A stretch of 12,824 nucleotides of DNA from Dinochytrium kinnereticum (Eukaryota > Chytridiomycota > Chytridiomycetes > Chytridiales > Chytridiaceae). The translations under genes were made by a program, and so were the position numbers. The DNA is taken from contig JADGJT010000534.1 of assembly GCA_027604005.1 (NCBI GenBank), positions 1-12,824 on the forward strand. Reading direction: 5' to 3'. The notes under the pieces were generated by a model, which was given only the letters and a program-made list of their open reading frames with translations, was not told the origin of the DNA and searched no databases. The stretch's first letter is position 1. Each line of letters opens with the position of its first letter. Below, piece by piece: positions 1-7,172 of this stretch.

Positions 1-540
1 TTTTTTTTTTTTTTTTTGGTTTTTGCATCTTTTCCAATCGCCTCCTACCTAACCCCCCACATTCCCTCCTTCTCCCCCCTCCAGTTCAGCAAAAAGGTGC
101 AACAAGAAAAGCTCGCAGCCCGTCAAGAATCCAAGAAGCAAGAACTCGACAAGCTCAAACTGATCCGCAAAAAGGCCAAATCCCGCACCAACCAAGACGA
201 GGGCGGCGCCGAGGACTTCAACGTCCAAGTCGACGATTCCATCCCTGACGACCTCTCCAAAAAGAAGGAGAAGGGGTCTCGTGGGCCCAACCCGAAGCGA
301 CGCGCCAAGGATGCAAAGTATGGGTCTGGTGGGAAATCGAGGAGGGATAGGTCGAACACCAGGGCGTCCACCGATGATTTTGACTTCAACCCCAAGAAGA
401 TGAAGGCTGGGGCTTCTGGGGGGAGGAAGGGGGCGAAGAGTTTCGGTGGAGCTGGTGGCAAGAAGGGGAACCCTTTGAAGGGGAAGAAGGGGGGTGGCGT
501 TGTTAAGAAGCGGTTGGGGAAGTCTAAGAGGCAGAAGTAA
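1..540 (+). CDS. EBP2: EBP2 family rRNA-processing protein, C-terminal exon (5' part outside window)
   Basis: The last coding exon runs from 85 to the TAA at 538-540 (151 residues). Bases 1-84 are the tail of an intron, with a long T tract, a CTAAC branch site at 49-53 and an acceptor AG at 83-84. The exon opens with a KKVQQEKL segment and an acidic/basic stretch, then carries the EBP2-type GPNPKRRAKDAKYG box followed by a GGKSRRD segment, and ends in a Gly/Lys-rich tail finishing RLGKSKRQK. EBP2 is a nucleolar protein needed for pre-rRNA processing and assembly of the 60S subunit; the basic tail fits RNA binding or nucleolar retention. The N-terminal part lies upstream of the window. The Gly/Lys-rich insertion before the end looks longer than I recall for the human protein (inference). 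The family call rests on the ordered C-terminal motifs read by eye. Confidence 0.85.
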   Translation, partial: FFFFFLVFASFPIASYLTPHIPSFSPLQFSKKVQQEKLAARQESKKQELDKLKLIRKKAKSRTNQDEGGAEDFNVQVDDSIPDDLSKKKEKGSRGPNPKRRAKDAKYGSGGKSRRDRSNTRASTDDFDFNPKKMKAGASGGRKGAKSFGGAGGKKGNPLKGKKGGGVVKKRLGKSKRQK

Positions 541-713
541 TGAGGGAACGTTTTTTATCGTTCTGTCGCTCCAGGTCTCTCTGGCTCTTACTCTTGCCTT
601 TCGTTGCTCCATCATTGTCTCGGCTGATATCTCCATCCAAAGGCTTGGAGGCTATTCTAGTGATGGAGGTGTCTTCCTTTTTTCATCTGTGGCCTTTGAA
701 AAGCGGCCAAAAC

Positions 714-719
714 AATAAA
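714..719 (+). terminator. Poly(A) signal AATAAA for EBP2
   Basis: An exact AATAAA lies 174 nt after the EBP2 stop codon on the same strand, followed by T-rich sequence. It is the only canonical hexamer I noticed in this gap, so it is the best candidate for the EBP2 3' end. Confidence 0.55.
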
Positions 720-1178
720 GCATCGCTGAGCTTTTTTTGCGTTCTAATACAGTCTACATCTTTGCAGGCTGAGTGGGGTTTTCCAAAGGACGTAATATGA
801 AACCTTGAAAGCTCGGGAAAAGAACGCTTTCAACGGATATCAAGGATGGACTTGATGTGATTGAACTGGATAGTTATTGTTCCGTTCCCATGAAGTACCT
901 TGACGGGCCACTCTGTTCATTTACATATTGGAAGCTTTCGCCAATGCTTCAGTTTTCAATTGACCAGCCATTTGAGGCGTGCTCTTAAGAATAGAACTGT
1001 GTCTAAACAGCCAGTCCAGACCGCAGCCTTAGCCGGTCTTCCAAAACGTTCACATACACGCCCAAACGAAAGCTATGCGCTGATCCGTTCCTCCATCTCA
1101 TTCTCAAGCTTTCAACACCTCACGCTCTTATCCCAAGACAGGTTTTACCCACCATAAGCATTGTAAAGAAAACCCAAC

Positions 1179-1307
1179 ATGACAAAATGTTTTTTTTGTT
1201 TTGAACCTTTGCAGCTGTTGAACATGTCAGACTGTGCTTGCACAGCCTCACTGTGTCGGCAATCCACACCAGCTGCCAGACATTCAAAAGCACGCGCACG
1301 ATCATGA
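1179..1307 (+). promoter_or_regulatory. Upstream ORF 1 in the F-box gene leader (start at 1179 or 1224)
   Basis: An ATG at 1224 (and another in the same frame at 1179) opens a frame that ends in TGA at 1305-1307. It encodes 27 residues from the inner ATG or 42 from the outer. The stop overlaps the ATG of the next upstream ORF as ATGA at 1304-1307. The peptide is Cys-, Ser- and Ala-rich and matches nothing I recognise. If the mRNA starts upstream of these ATGs, the ORF would limit scanning to the main start. The transcription start is unknown, so which ATGs are in the mRNA is unproven. Confidence 0.4.
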
Positions 1308-1342
1308 ATCATCAGGTACCTCTGCAACCTCCTCCACCATGA
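1304..1342 (+). promoter_or_regulatory. Upstream ORF 2, stop overlapping the F-box gene start codon
   Basis: ATG at 1304 opens a 12-codon frame (MNHQVPLQPPPP) ending in TGA at 1340-1342. That TGA shares bases with the main ATG at 1339 in the tetranucleotide ATGA. The penultimate codons are a run of prolines, which can slow ribosomes at termination (known for poly-proline; its role here is inference). The layout suits termination-reinitiation control of the F-box protein. Confidence 0.45.
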
Positions 1343-2640
1343 GCCTTCTTCAACTCCCACCAGAGGTCCTGTTCGAAACGTTGGCCCGGTTCCTATCCCC
1401 GAAAGACAGCCAAACCATCGCCTCCACCAATTCAAAGCTCCGCGACATCTTCCTTCCCCTCACAGTGAGATCGATCATTGCAAAAGAATCCTCAATGTCT
1501 GGATACCTCTTCAAACTCCAACACCATCCCCATCTTCAACGTCACGTCGCAGAGTTCCAGATGGAGGGGTGCCCATCAGGGCTGATCCCAACGGCTTTTC
1601 AGATTCTGAAGTTGGTTGGACCGTGGTTGGAGAGACTGACATTTCAAGTCGAGGAGGTGTTTGCGCGTGAAGAATGTCAGGGTTCGTGGGTTGTTAAAGC
1701 GGTCGAGTTGTGCCCGAGGCTTAAGAGCGTGGATCTGAGGTTTGCCAACAGCAGCTGGTGGGAATCAGGAGGTGGGAAGGATCTAGCTAAGGCCATTGAA
1801 GGACGGACAGATTTCTTGATCAGCATCGCTGTCAACAATTGTTATGCTAAAGGCGGTGGGTTTTGGGTGCCTGTGCTATCAGGATTGAGGCCAGGTCAGC
1901 TGAAGGAGAGACTATCCATCTCATCTCATTCTGAGGACACTGATGCCATCGTGGCATTAGCGTCCAAGCAAACCGAAGTGAGGAGTCTGGAGCTTTTACT
2001 TTACGATCTGACGACGGGGGCCGAGTTCACAACTTCAACCAACAACCATCTATTCCACGGGTTCACCAAATTAGAATCCCTCAACGTCACGTTCAAGGGG
2101 TTCCAGTACTTTGCACCAGCGTTCAAACTATGCCCAAGTCTCAAAGAACTCATGATCGGCACATTTGAGTGCTACGAGTCGACTCCCTGGTCCATCCTCC
2201 AGGAAACCATCCGATCAGGATGGCTAGACGGTCTGGAGTCTCTGACGATTTTCGTTGAGGATTGCTACGGAGGAGACGCAGAGCTTGATTTCTTTCGACT
2301 CCTCGGAGGAGGGACGTCCATGAAGTCCTTTGGCATCTTCTGCTCTGATCACTGGCATGAGTCCGACGTGACGATGCCGCTGTTGGACAATGTTTTTCGT
2401 GACATGGCTCCAAATTCGAACCTCACTTCGGTGGTCATTCGTTATTTCATGGCTGACAGCACCTTGCTTCATTTTGCTAGATTCGTCTCCAAGTGTGATA
2501 ATCTGGTGTCCTTGCGTCTGAGTATTCCCAACAGGGAGATTATTCTACCTCACGAGGAAGATCGAAAGCAGTTTTTGGAGCTGGTTGAGTCGGCGCCAAA
2601 ACTTAAGGATTTGGAACTGCCTGAAGTTTTGAGGTCATGA
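1339..2640 (+). CDS. F-box protein with leucine-rich C-terminal region
   Basis: Single-exon gene of 433 residues. Residues about 3-45 read as an F-box: LPPEVLFETLARFLSPKD, then a T-x-S-K-L-R core and FLPLTVRSI. F-box proteins bind Skp1 and bring substrates to the SCF ubiquitin ligase. The rest has recurring Leu-x-x-Leu patterns (PRLKSVDLRF, TKLESLNVTF, PSLKELMIG, DGLESLTIF, NLVSLRLSI, PKLKDLELP), as expected of degenerate leucine-rich repeats that would form a substrate-binding surface; the substrate cannot be inferred. I chose ATG 1339 because it is the first ATG in this frame, directly precedes the F-box and has a good context (ccaccATGa). Two upstream ORFs precede it. A truncated copy of its 5' end lies downstream at 2872. 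Lineage-expanded F-box/LRR families are common in fungi. Confidence 0.8.
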   Translation: MSLLQLPPEVLFETLARFLSPKDSQTIASTNSKLRDIFLPLTVRSIIAKESSMSGYLFKLQHHPHLQRHVAEFQMEGCPSGLIPTAFQILKLVGPWLERLTFQVEEVFAREECQGSWVVKAVELCPRLKSVDLRFANSSWWESGGGKDLAKAIEGRTDFLISIAVNNCYAKGGGFWVPVLSGLRPGQLKERLSISSHSEDTDAIVALASKQTEVRSLELLLYDLTTGAEFTTSTNNHLFHGFTKLESLNVTFKGFQYFAPAFKLCPSLKELMIGTFECYESTPWSILQETIRSGWLDGLESLTIFVEDCYGGDAELDFFRLLGGGTSMKSFGIFCSDHWHESDVTMPLLDNVFRDMAPNSNLTSVVIRYFMADSTLLHFARFVSKCDNLVSLRLSIPNREIILPHEEDRKQFLELVESAPKLKDLELPEVLRS

Positions 2641-2716
2641 TTCGATTGTTTACATGCGCATACCTTTTTTTTCTACCTCACATTTTACGGTTATAAGTAA
2701 CAGCCTTACCAATAGC

Positions 2717-2722
2717 AATAAA
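2717..2722 (+). terminator. Poly(A) signal AATAAA for the F-box gene
   Basis: AATAAA lies 77 nt downstream of the F-box gene stop on the same strand, inside an A/T-rich stretch (aatagcaataaataatac). Position and context fit a fungal cleavage/polyadenylation signal. Confidence 0.55.
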
Positions 2723-2871
2723 TAATACTTTACTTGAGCTTTCCTCTCGGCCATAAGCTGACTCCAACTCCGGAAAAAGACTTAAATCTGTATGAACCTT
2801 TAAACAAAAGAAACAACCGTCCAGAAGCGATCATCCAGCATTCTCTCGCCTGCACCCCAGTCATTCAAAAA

Positions 2872-3039
2872 ATGACCCTGCCTAAACTCTCAACCGAGGC
2901 CCTGCTCAATTCACTAGCCCTATTTCTATCTCCCAAGGACCACCAGAAGATCGCCTCCATCCAATTCAAAATTTCCGCGACGTACTCCTTCCTTCCATTC
3001 ACAGTGAGATCGATCGTTACAAAAAGTGAGCCTCATTGA
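2872..3039 (+). pseudogene. Truncated, decayed copy of the F-box gene 5' end
   Basis: An ATG at 2872 opens 55 codons to the TGA at 3037-3039. The first part (TLPKLSTEALLNSLALFLSP) parallels the F-box start of the gene at 1339, and the DNA from about 2940 to 3024 aligns closely with 1407-1483, including the shared blocks atcgcctcc, ccaattcaaa, tccgcgac, ttccttcc and cacagtgagatcgatc. Between those blocks the copy has gained about 1, 1 and 4 bases, so the middle of the motif is read in a shifted frame before the original frame returns at FTVRSIVTK. Homology stops near 3024 and there is no LRR region. It is therefore most likely a tandem-duplication relic. A short expressed peptide cannot be excluded. 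Confidence 0.7.
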
Positions 3040-3272
3040 TAGCGTTTAGCACCAAATCCGGTTGATGCTGAGATATCCTGAGTTATTGTGCACCCCTCCG
3101 TTCTCCCATCCCACACTAAACTAAAGAAATGTGTTAACGGGGTAACTCATCAAAAGCTAAGAGGCGTCAACAAGGTGGTCGTCAGCTCAAAGCTGATACG
3201 ACACGCTTTGTCGCTTTGTATCACTCGATAATTGGAGTTGACAATTCCCTTAATCCAAGGGGTGTTAAAACC
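3040..3272 (+). promoter_or_regulatory. Promoter and leader region of the LRRC56-like gene
   Basis: Lies between the F-box relic and the first proposed LRRC56 exon. I see no open reading frame of note and no convincing TATA box or RFX-type X-box. The proposed start has a good initiation context (aaaaccATGg at 3273). The region must contain the LRRC56 promoter unless transcription starts inside the relic. Confidence 0.35.
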
Positions 3273-5664
3273 ATGGGCGATGACGGCGGCGAATGGCACT
3301 TCATTCAGCACGAGGGTGCGGTCGACTTCCGGAACTTGAACTGCTTGGTCTCAGTAAATACTGACCGGAAAGTGGTTTTTTCAAAATACAGGGAAGGCAG
3401 CGGTAAGACCGGCGTTTGATGCGGTCACAAACATCTTGGATGGGTTTCTCTCTGATTCAAAACTCGTGAGTAATCAGAACATTACTTTCAGGTTGTTTTT
3501 TTATTGACTGAGTAGTAAATGACTGGTCTTTTTTAACATTTGGTTTTAAAGCGGAATCTGACAAAGGAGGAAGACCTAACAGCCGTAACGACTTTTGAGA
3601 TTGAGCCTGATATTAGGCAGACGAGTATAAGCAGCCTAGGTGAGTAAAAAAGCATGATTGATTTCAAAGTGCGTCGTAAGTATGATTGATTTGAAAGAAT
3701 GTTCTTTATCGCAAAAAAAGGAAAGTCTCTCCCAAACCTGCAACGATTGAAGCTTCGTAATGGTTATGTGCCATCTATTCGGTAAATGCCTCTTCCTTCT
3801 TTTTGTGAAAGCAAAGGGATGGGTGACTAGTTTTCAACATACTTATAAAGATGAACAGGGATCTTGGCGTCGGGTATGAATTTCTTACGGTGCTGTGGAT
3901 TACCCGATGCCAGCTTACCGAGTTGGATGGGATCGGGTCCCTTGGGGCATTAAAGGTGACACTTTCTTATTTTCTTTTACTATTCAATCCGCTTTCCACT
4001 GTCATTATCACAAAAAAACTTTGGCTTGCATGCTTACTCTGTATGGTTCTAGGAGCTTTACCTATCATACAACGAGATTGACGACTTGAGCTCTCTTGGG
4101 ATGCTGGATTGCCTGGAAATATTGGATCTTGAGGGGTATGCTGATTCACTTCCATGTACTTTCTTTTGTTTAGCCCACACAACCACCCACTGAAACAAAA
4201 AAAAAACAACGCCCCTTTACCAGAAACAACATAAACGACATTGATCAAATAGAGCACCTATCCCTCTGCACGTCTCTTCAATCACTAACTCTCGAGGGTA
4301 ACCCGATCACGGCTGTTTACGAAGAAGGATCTATTGAAGGAGAGCGGTCAAAACATTACCTAAGGAGCACGGTATGGAATTGCATTCCACATCTTCAGTC
4401 TTTGGATGATGAGCTGTTGAATGTGGACGAACGTGAGTCACGAGACCTGCTTTTTAATCTGGGTTTTGCTTTTGTTTAACTTTTCTCTTTCGAATGAGTT
4501 GTGCGTTAATTATACTTTCCTTGTCTCTTTAACCCAAAGGCGAAGATTTCATACCCGACGACTTCAGATCAAAACTTGAAGAAGTGGCAAAGAGTAGACC
4601 ACCATCCGCCTTTGCGAAGAAGCCTGTCTCCATGTTCGACTCCGATATCGGAGACGCAAGCAGTAGTCTAACATTCGGTAAACGCATAAAACGAGCCATC
4701 TCCCAACTCTTCTCTCTAACCTCTAACAATTAAAAAAAAAAAATAACAAAAAAAAAACCATCCAGGCACCCAAGAAACCATCGCCGGCAACCCTATCCTA
4801 TTCCTCCGATCCCGCCGTTCATGTCTGACAGACACCTCCCAAACACGTCCCTCAACAGCGGTCCAATCCTCATCCGAGCTACCACCACCACCACCAACCG
4901 AATCAGCTTCTTGGTCCGCGTTGTCCGTCGCAGCTGTCGAAACACAGTCAGCCTTCATAGAACCATGGGTTCCTTCTCAACCCGGCGTCCGGAACGTCGG
5001 GGTTGAGATGGCGGTTACGGAGGAGAAGGGGCGAAGAGTGCGGAAAGCTCCGTCTGGAGGAAAACGGGTGAGGAAGGGGGTGTCGGTCAAGGGGGAGGTG
5101 TCTCTCCCGCATCAGGTTACGGAGGAGATACCAGATACGGAGTCAGGAAATAGACCGAGAGCAATTGGAGTGATTGATATTGATGACGAACCTTTACCGG
5201 AATCGTTGTCACTGAAACCACATCAAACTGTTTCTCTTGTCCCACGCCCACCTCTCACGAGCATGACCCCATCTCCACCCTCCACATCCCCATCATCCGA
5301 AACCCCCTCCCCCCCTCATCTTACTCGTCAAAAAATCCGCAGACCCCGACTAACCCCCCCCAAAACCCATGCCCCGGCCACCACCATCCTCCTCGATGAC
5401 ACCGACACCCCATTTCCCTCAACCGTGTTCGTGAACGCAGAAGTATCATGGGTGGGTGGAACGAGTGTAGGAGCGGCTCCAAGATCGTTGAACCGCTCGC
5501 ATGCTACCACGGTGTTGGGTGCTGCTGCTGCGACGATGGTGAGTGGGCCAAGTTTGCCGCCTGTGCCGCCGATGGGGGGAAGGATGGTGCCAGGGTTTAA
5601 GAGGAAGGAGTTGCCGCCCTTGCAGGTCGCGCAGAGCGTTGAGATGCCTGTTGGGAGGAGGTGA
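3273..5664 (+). CDS. LRRC56: LRRC56/ODA8-like leucine-rich repeat protein (axonemal dynein transport/assembly)
   Basis: Proposed exons: 3273-3315, 3392-3465, 3552-3639, 3721-3781, 3859-3955, 4053-4135, 4224-4432, 4540-4677 and 4766-5664, giving 563 residues. Every junction keeps frame with GT...AG ends; introns are 76-107 nt. Residues 40-69 (LTKEEDL...TFEIEPDIRQTSISSLG) match the conserved segment before the LRRs of LRRC56. About residues 70-175 hold LRRs (LPNLQRLKLRNG, FLTVLWITRCQL, ALKELYLSYNEIDDL, LEILDLEGNNI, LQSLTLEGNPI), followed by a cap with a tryptophan/proline segment (VWNCIPHLQSLD). Residues 255-280 (SSSLTFGTQETIAGNP) match a second conserved LRRC56 motif. The last 280 or so residues are Pro/Ser/Thr-rich and probably disordered. 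LRRC56, called ODA8 in Chlamydomonas, works with intraflagellar transport to deliver outer-arm dynein, so the organism should have a motile flagellum. The core from 3392 on is firm. The first exon, with a weak GTGCGG donor, is tentative. Confidence 0.82.
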
Positions 5665-6005
5665 TGAATGCGAGGGCGTAGTCGTGGGATAGACGCGACA
5701 CTGCAGGTCTTCCCCAATAAAGAAGAAATCTAAAGGCTGCCATGTCGTAGAGAGGATGAAATCGTTGACGGCGGTCTTCCATCCCCTACAGCAGCACAAC
5801 CTTCAACGCACTGTGGTTGATTGCAGATGCTTTCGAGTTGTCGCGCAGAGTCGGACCAGACAACCTTTGGGAGGTGACACTGCTTCAGCACGCGCCAACA
5901 ATCACCCCAATCCTCACTTCCAACCCAACCAGCTCAACAGAAAAAAGAAAAGAAAAGAAAACCCTCCCTCAACCCAACCTCATCCTATCACCACTCCGAG
6001 ACAAT
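5665..6005 (+). other. Intergenic: LRRC56 3'UTR and leader of the membrane protein gene
   Basis: A 341-base gap between two plus-strand genes. It contains the LRRC56 poly(A) signal and then the promoter/leader of the next gene. A purine tract of AAAAG repeats (about 5941-5961) and a C/A-rich stretch lie just before the ATG at 6006. The open frame from 5817 reads through into the membrane protein, but it starts without an ATG and its extra residues look like translated leader. Confidence 0.5.
5716..5721 (+). terminator. Poly(A) signal AATAAA for the LRRC56-like gene
   Basis: AATAAA on the plus strand, 52 nt after the LRRC56-like stop codon, in ccccaataaagaagaaa. The distance is typical for a fungal 3' end. 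Confidence 0.55.
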
Positions 6006-6806
6006 ATGCCCTCCGACGCAGCAACAAACATCATCAAGCTAGCCCTCGACCTCATCACCCTCAAATATCCCTACGCCCCACCTCCCCACGTCGCAGGAAG
6101 CCCTCCCCCTCCCCCAGTAGACCCCTTCGCCTTCCCTCTTCAACTCTACCCCCTCTTCTTCTTCATCATCCGCATCTATGTGACCCGACTCCCCGCGAAG
6201 ACCCGAGCGCTAGGCTTGATCCTGGCATGCTTGTTTGCGCCGATCGAGTACATGTTTTACATGATGACGGTGGAAGATCCAACGACTGGGAGTGTTGAAC
6301 CGAATTGGGGTGCGTTGATGGGGACGGAGGGAAATGTCTTGAGGAAAGGACATACGACTGTTTATCAGTTTGTTGCGAACGTGGTGTTTGCCGGGCCAAT
6401 CTTCATGGCTTACTATCAGATGTTTTCGAGAGTCCCTGGCTTGAGAGGCCTGTTGATCCCTTTCACGGTTTGGGCGCTTGAAGTTGTTGAAGGGTAAGGC
6501 GACATTACTCAAAACACTTTATCTCTAACACTTTGTTTTTTCCACAGCCACTTTTTGATGCTCTGCTACAGTTACAACCCAGCCTGGTTGTACACTGGCT
6601 CCGATGCCTACCTGAACGGCACCATCAAGCTTTCTTACTGGCGGTACTGGTTGCCTCTTGGGATTATTCTGGACCTCGGGGGTTGGAAGGTCTTGATGTG
6701 GGCTGCTGATCGGCTGGCGCCACGTATTGCCACCCGTAAAGAGTTGATGGAGGAGAAGGCGGAGAAGATTATGAAGGAGGCTAAGGCTGAGAGGAAGAAG
6801 GCTTGA
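6006..6806 (+). CDS. Multi-pass membrane protein, function not recognised
   Basis: Two exons, 6006-6493 and 6549-6806 plus base 6548, joined at a split glycine codon (intron 6494-6547, 54 nt, GTAAGG...CACAG), giving 248 residues. After a proline-rich stretch (residues 25-40) there are about five hydrophobic segments: 43-60, 67-87, 118-138, 146-170 and 196-216. The tail from 224 is charged and helical (ELMEEKAEKIMKEAKAERKK). Notable conserved-looking features are WALEVVEGH spanning the exon junction, SYNPAWLYTG and NGTIKLSYWRYW. The W-x-x-E-x-x-EG, then N-G-x-I-x-L-x-Y-x-x-W pattern reminds me of bacterial CmpB-like permease proteins, but this is a weak impression and I assign no function. ATG 6006 was chosen because it is the first ATG in frame with a normal context (acaatATGc). 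It converges with the asparagine synthetase gene. Confidence 0.75.
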
Positions 6807-7032
6807 AAGGAGAGAAATGATAGACTCCATAGAGAACTTCTTGAATGGGTTCGAAAATATAGACGAGAAGATCGTGAAGTAGTATTATTCCGTTCTTGAA
6901 AAGACGATGAACTTTCGACGTGGTTAAAGTACGTGGAAGGAAAAGGCCTGGAAATAGAACGAGCCGAGTGGAAGCCTCAAAACGGATTGTTTGAACCAAT
7001 TCAAAGCGATGTGATTATGTTTAACAAAACCC

Positions 7033-7038
7033 AATAAA
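7033..7038 (+). terminator. Poly(A) signal AATAAA for the membrane protein gene
   Basis: AATAAA on the plus strand, 227 nt after the stop at 6806, followed by A-rich sequence. It is the only exact plus-strand hexamer I noticed before the convergent gene. Confidence 0.45.
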
Positions 7039-7120
7039 TTATGAGAAGAAAGAAACGGATGAAAAAAAAAGTGCAAACGATAGATATTTTCAAAAATATA
7101 AAAAGAGACGCATCCCCTTA

Positions 7121-7126
7121 TTTATT
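7121..7126 (-). terminator. Poly(A) signal AATAAA for asparagine synthetase
   Basis: TTTATT on the plus strand reads AATAAA on the minus strand, 47 nt beyond the asparagine synthetase stop codon (7173-7175). Confidence 0.55.
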
Positions 7127-7172
7127 CGTTTAAAACAATACGGGTGCAGAAGAAAATCACTTCCGCCACATT

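Larger units (their letters stand above)
541..1338 (+). other. Intergenic: EBP2 3'UTR and F-box gene promoter/leader
   Basis: About 800 bases without a credible long coding region. The first 180 or so are EBP2 3'UTR up to the poly(A) signal. The remainder should hold the promoter and 5' leader of the F-box gene. Open frames here begin at non-ATG codons and show no recognisable protein. The last 160 bases contain several upstream ATGs (1179, 1187, 1224, 1304), annotated separately. The ctttgcag at 1207-1214 could be the acceptor of a 5'UTR intron, but I cannot pair it with a donor with confidence. Confidence 0.6.
6807..7172. other. Convergent 3' region between the membrane protein gene and asparagine synthetase
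   Basis: This 366-base gap holds the 3'UTRs of two convergent genes. A plus-strand AATAAA at 7033-7038 and a minus-strand AATAAA (TTTATT at 7121-7126) are separate signals for the two transcripts, so the 3' ends probably do not overlap much. The sequence between is A-rich and shows no coding potential. Confidence 0.6.

Noticed and set aside
49..636. Open frame of 195 codons on the minus strand opposite EBP2
   Set aside because: It mirrors the Gly/Lys-rich EBP2 exon, is Leu/Pro-rich low complexity, and runs across the intron and stop of a recognised gene.
900..1157. Plus-strand frame of 85 codons between EBP2 and the F-box gene
   Set aside because: It starts at a non-ATG codon, has no recognisable motif and lies in a probable promoter.
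5328..5799. Overlapping minus-strand frames opposite the LRRC56 last exon
   Set aside because: They are antisense shadows of a Pro/Ser/Thr-rich, C-skewed exon with few stops; no promoter or splice structure supports them.
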